DNA of 29,065 bases from JAGQNP01 sp038257245 (GTDB lineage Bacteria; Patescibacteriota; Saccharimonadia; Saccharimonadales; JACQNP01), in the NCBI GenBank assembly GCA_038257245.1, contig JBBSJL010000011.1:1-29065 (forward strand), in the 5' to 3' direction. Each line of letters starts with the position of its first letter. The stretch's first letter is position 1. The translations under genes and the position numbers were made by a program. Below are positions 28,232-29,065 of this stretch, one piece after another. The notes under the pieces are model-generated. The model was not told where the DNA came from. It saw only the letters and a program-made list of their open reading frames with translations, and did no database searches.

Positions 28232-28828
28232 TCAAAAAATTATCTTTGTGTTCGGCAATGAGTTCTTCAGTTTTGTAATAGTCTCCTGGCTTAGTGGATT
28301 GCCAGTTAGGTCAAACTCTTTGAGGTTATTTTTGAGGTTTTCGAGTTCATTAGGTAATCCGGTAATGTCATTGTAGCTGTAATTTAGTGTTTCTAAATTA
28401 CTTAGTTGACCTATCTCGGCTGGCATTCCTGTCATTTTGTTATAGCTAACATCTAGCACTTTTAATTTTGACATCTGTCGAATTTCGCCAATCAAACTGC
28501 CGTCTAAAAGATTATGGTCGATCTTGAAAGTTGTGACATTTGTCATCTTGCCCATTTCTGAGGGTAGAGTATTTATACTATTGTCTGATAAGATCAACAC
28601 CGTCGTTTCTTGCTTTCCGTATACGCTAGAATCTACTTTCGTTATACCTTTTCCACTCAGGTCTAAGGTTGTCTTGCTTTCTGCTTTTGATACATCACTA
28701 GATGAGCTAATACTATTTTCGTTATCTGCTTTCGTATCGTTACTACTTGAGTCTTTATTGTCATATATAATCCAACCCCCTAAAACGAAAACTGTAATAG
28801 CTAATATTATTAACACTGTGTTCTTCAT
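28232..28828 (-). CDS. Membrane-anchored leucine-rich-repeat protein, 198 aa
   Basis: I use the ATG at 28828: GGAG is upstream and the product begins with a clean signal-anchor (MKNTVLIILAITVFVLGGWII). A Ser/Asn/Asp-rich linker runs to about residue 55. From there to the end lie about five LRR units of 23 residues (LILSDNSINTLPSEMGKMTN, LKVLDVSYNKMTGMPAEIGQL, LETLNYSYNDITGLPNELENL, LKEFDLTGNPLS). The repeats would lie outside the cell and bind a protein or surface ligand, plausible for a host-attached CPR cell. Longer frame to 28882 lacks support. Confidence 0.85.
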   Translation of the reverse strand: MKNTVLIILAITVFVLGGWIIYDNKDSSSNDTKADNENSISSSSDVSKAESKTTLDLSGKGITKVDSSVYGKQETTVLILSDNSINTLPSEMGKMTNVTTFKIDHNLLDGSLIGEIRQMSKLKVLDVSYNKMTGMPAEIGQLSNLETLNYSYNDITGLPNELENLKNNLKEFDLTGNPLSQETITKLKNSLPNTKIIF

Positions 28829-28941
28829 TTGATTCTCCAAAATTATACTTATAAGTGTAGCAGAGCAACCCCTGTACATCAAAGTTGGGTTGATAAACTA
28901 TAAAAAGGAAACTGCAAAGTTTGGTTCGCAGATAAAGCAAC

Positions 28942-28970
28942 TTACAAAATACTTGAAGAAATGCTAAAAT
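28942..28970 (+). promoter_or_regulatory. Promoter of tRNA-Pro
   Basis: -35 TTACAA (28942-28947), 17-nt spacer, -10 TAAAAT (28965-28970) with TGC immediately upstream; 18 nt to the tRNA. Confidence 0.6.
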
Positions 28971-28988
28971 ACCTCTTGTCAAACTATC

Positions 28989-29065
28989 CGGGGTGTGGCG
29001 CAGTTGGCTAGCGCGGGCGGTTTGGGACCGTCAGGTCGAAGGTTCGAGTCCTTTCACCCCGACCA
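28989..29065 (+). tRNA. tRNA-Pro(TGG)
   Basis: Acceptor CGGGGTG/CACCCCG (C1-G72 is typical of bacterial tRNA-Pro), anticodon stem GGCGG/CCGTC with loop TTTGGGA (anticodon TGG), T-arm GAAGG/CCTTT, discriminator A and CCA. The window ends at its last base. Confidence 0.96.

Noticed and set aside
28170..28253. Possible 27-aa plus-strand ORF upstream of the LRR gene's 3' end
   Set aside because: No ribosome binding site, poor promoter spacing, and it runs into the LRR gene on the other strand.
1..29065. Alternative genetic code (TGA read as glycine, as in Gracilibacteria/SR1)
   Set aside because: TGA ends several well-bounded genes, such as the coiled-coil gene at 558 and murD at 4979, and no conserved frame needs TGA readthrough.
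1..29065. CRISPR array, insertion sequence or prophage genes
   Set aside because: No regularly spaced repeats, transposase, integrase or phage structural motifs were seen; the only mobility hint is the tRNA-Lys 3' duplication.

Overview
The window is an AT-rich, gene-dense stretch of about 29 kb. Its small cytosolic enzymes, small membrane proteins, 4-nt gene overlaps and single-domain response regulators suggest a reduced-genome bacterium of the Patescibacteria/CPR, most likely a Saccharibacteria (TM7) relative. This placement is inferred from gene content and style; there is no rRNA or ribosomal protein gene here. TGA acts as a normal stop. All six tRNA genes encode their CCA end.

Layout. 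1-3.7 kb holds a truncated paralogue, a coiled-coil protein, an unknown protein and three receiver-only response regulators. They surround a reverse-strand overlapping pair: a divergent nucleoside-diphosphate-kinase-like protein and an unknown protein with faint ADP-ribosyltransferase-like features. 3.7-6.3 kb is murD overlapping murL, the L-Glu ligase/epimerase route to D-Glu in peptidoglycan. 6.2-7.7 kb (reverse) is folD followed by a phosphoribosyltransferase-like gene. 7.7-9.8 kb holds tRNA-Lys, a terminator, a structured element containing partial copies of the tRNA 3' half, small membrane proteins, and an M15 peptidase preceded by a repeated upstream module. 9.8-12.1 kb is a fused trehalose-6-phosphate synthase/phosphatase. 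12.2-14.0 kb (reverse) is an arsR-glutaredoxin-DsbA-CxxC membrane protein operon. 14.1-15.9 kb (reverse) is folC-folA. 15.9-18.1 kb holds small membrane proteins, an APH-type kinase, a 2H phosphoesterase and tRNA-Arg(TCG). 18.1-20.2 kb is an XRE/DUF3467-like regulator with a small membrane partner, divergent from murB. 20.3-23.8 kb is an unknown protein, glyA, and a murA with an N-terminal helix-turn-helix of actinobacterial type. 23.8-25.5 kb holds tRNA-His, rdgB, a 36-aa membrane protein, a UlaG-like hydrolase, tRNA-Arg(TCT) and tRNA-Gly(TCC). 25.6-29.1 kb is a P1B-type ATPase, a dolichol-kinase-like membrane protein, an anchored leucine-rich-repeat protein and tRNA-Pro(TGG) at the window edge.

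How the genes fit together. Four genes (murA, murB, murD, murL) supply peptidoglycan precursors. Four (glyA, folD, folA, folC) make a one-carbon/folate set. Trehalose synthesis, an extracytoplasmic thiol-redox operon, house-cleaning (rdgB) and metal transport complete the picture. The strongest window-wide signal is promoter architecture: about 18 genes have a -10 box ending 6-10 nt, most often exactly 7 nt, before the start codon, which predicts leaderless mRNAs. About five genes instead show a leader with a Shine-Dalgarno-like site.
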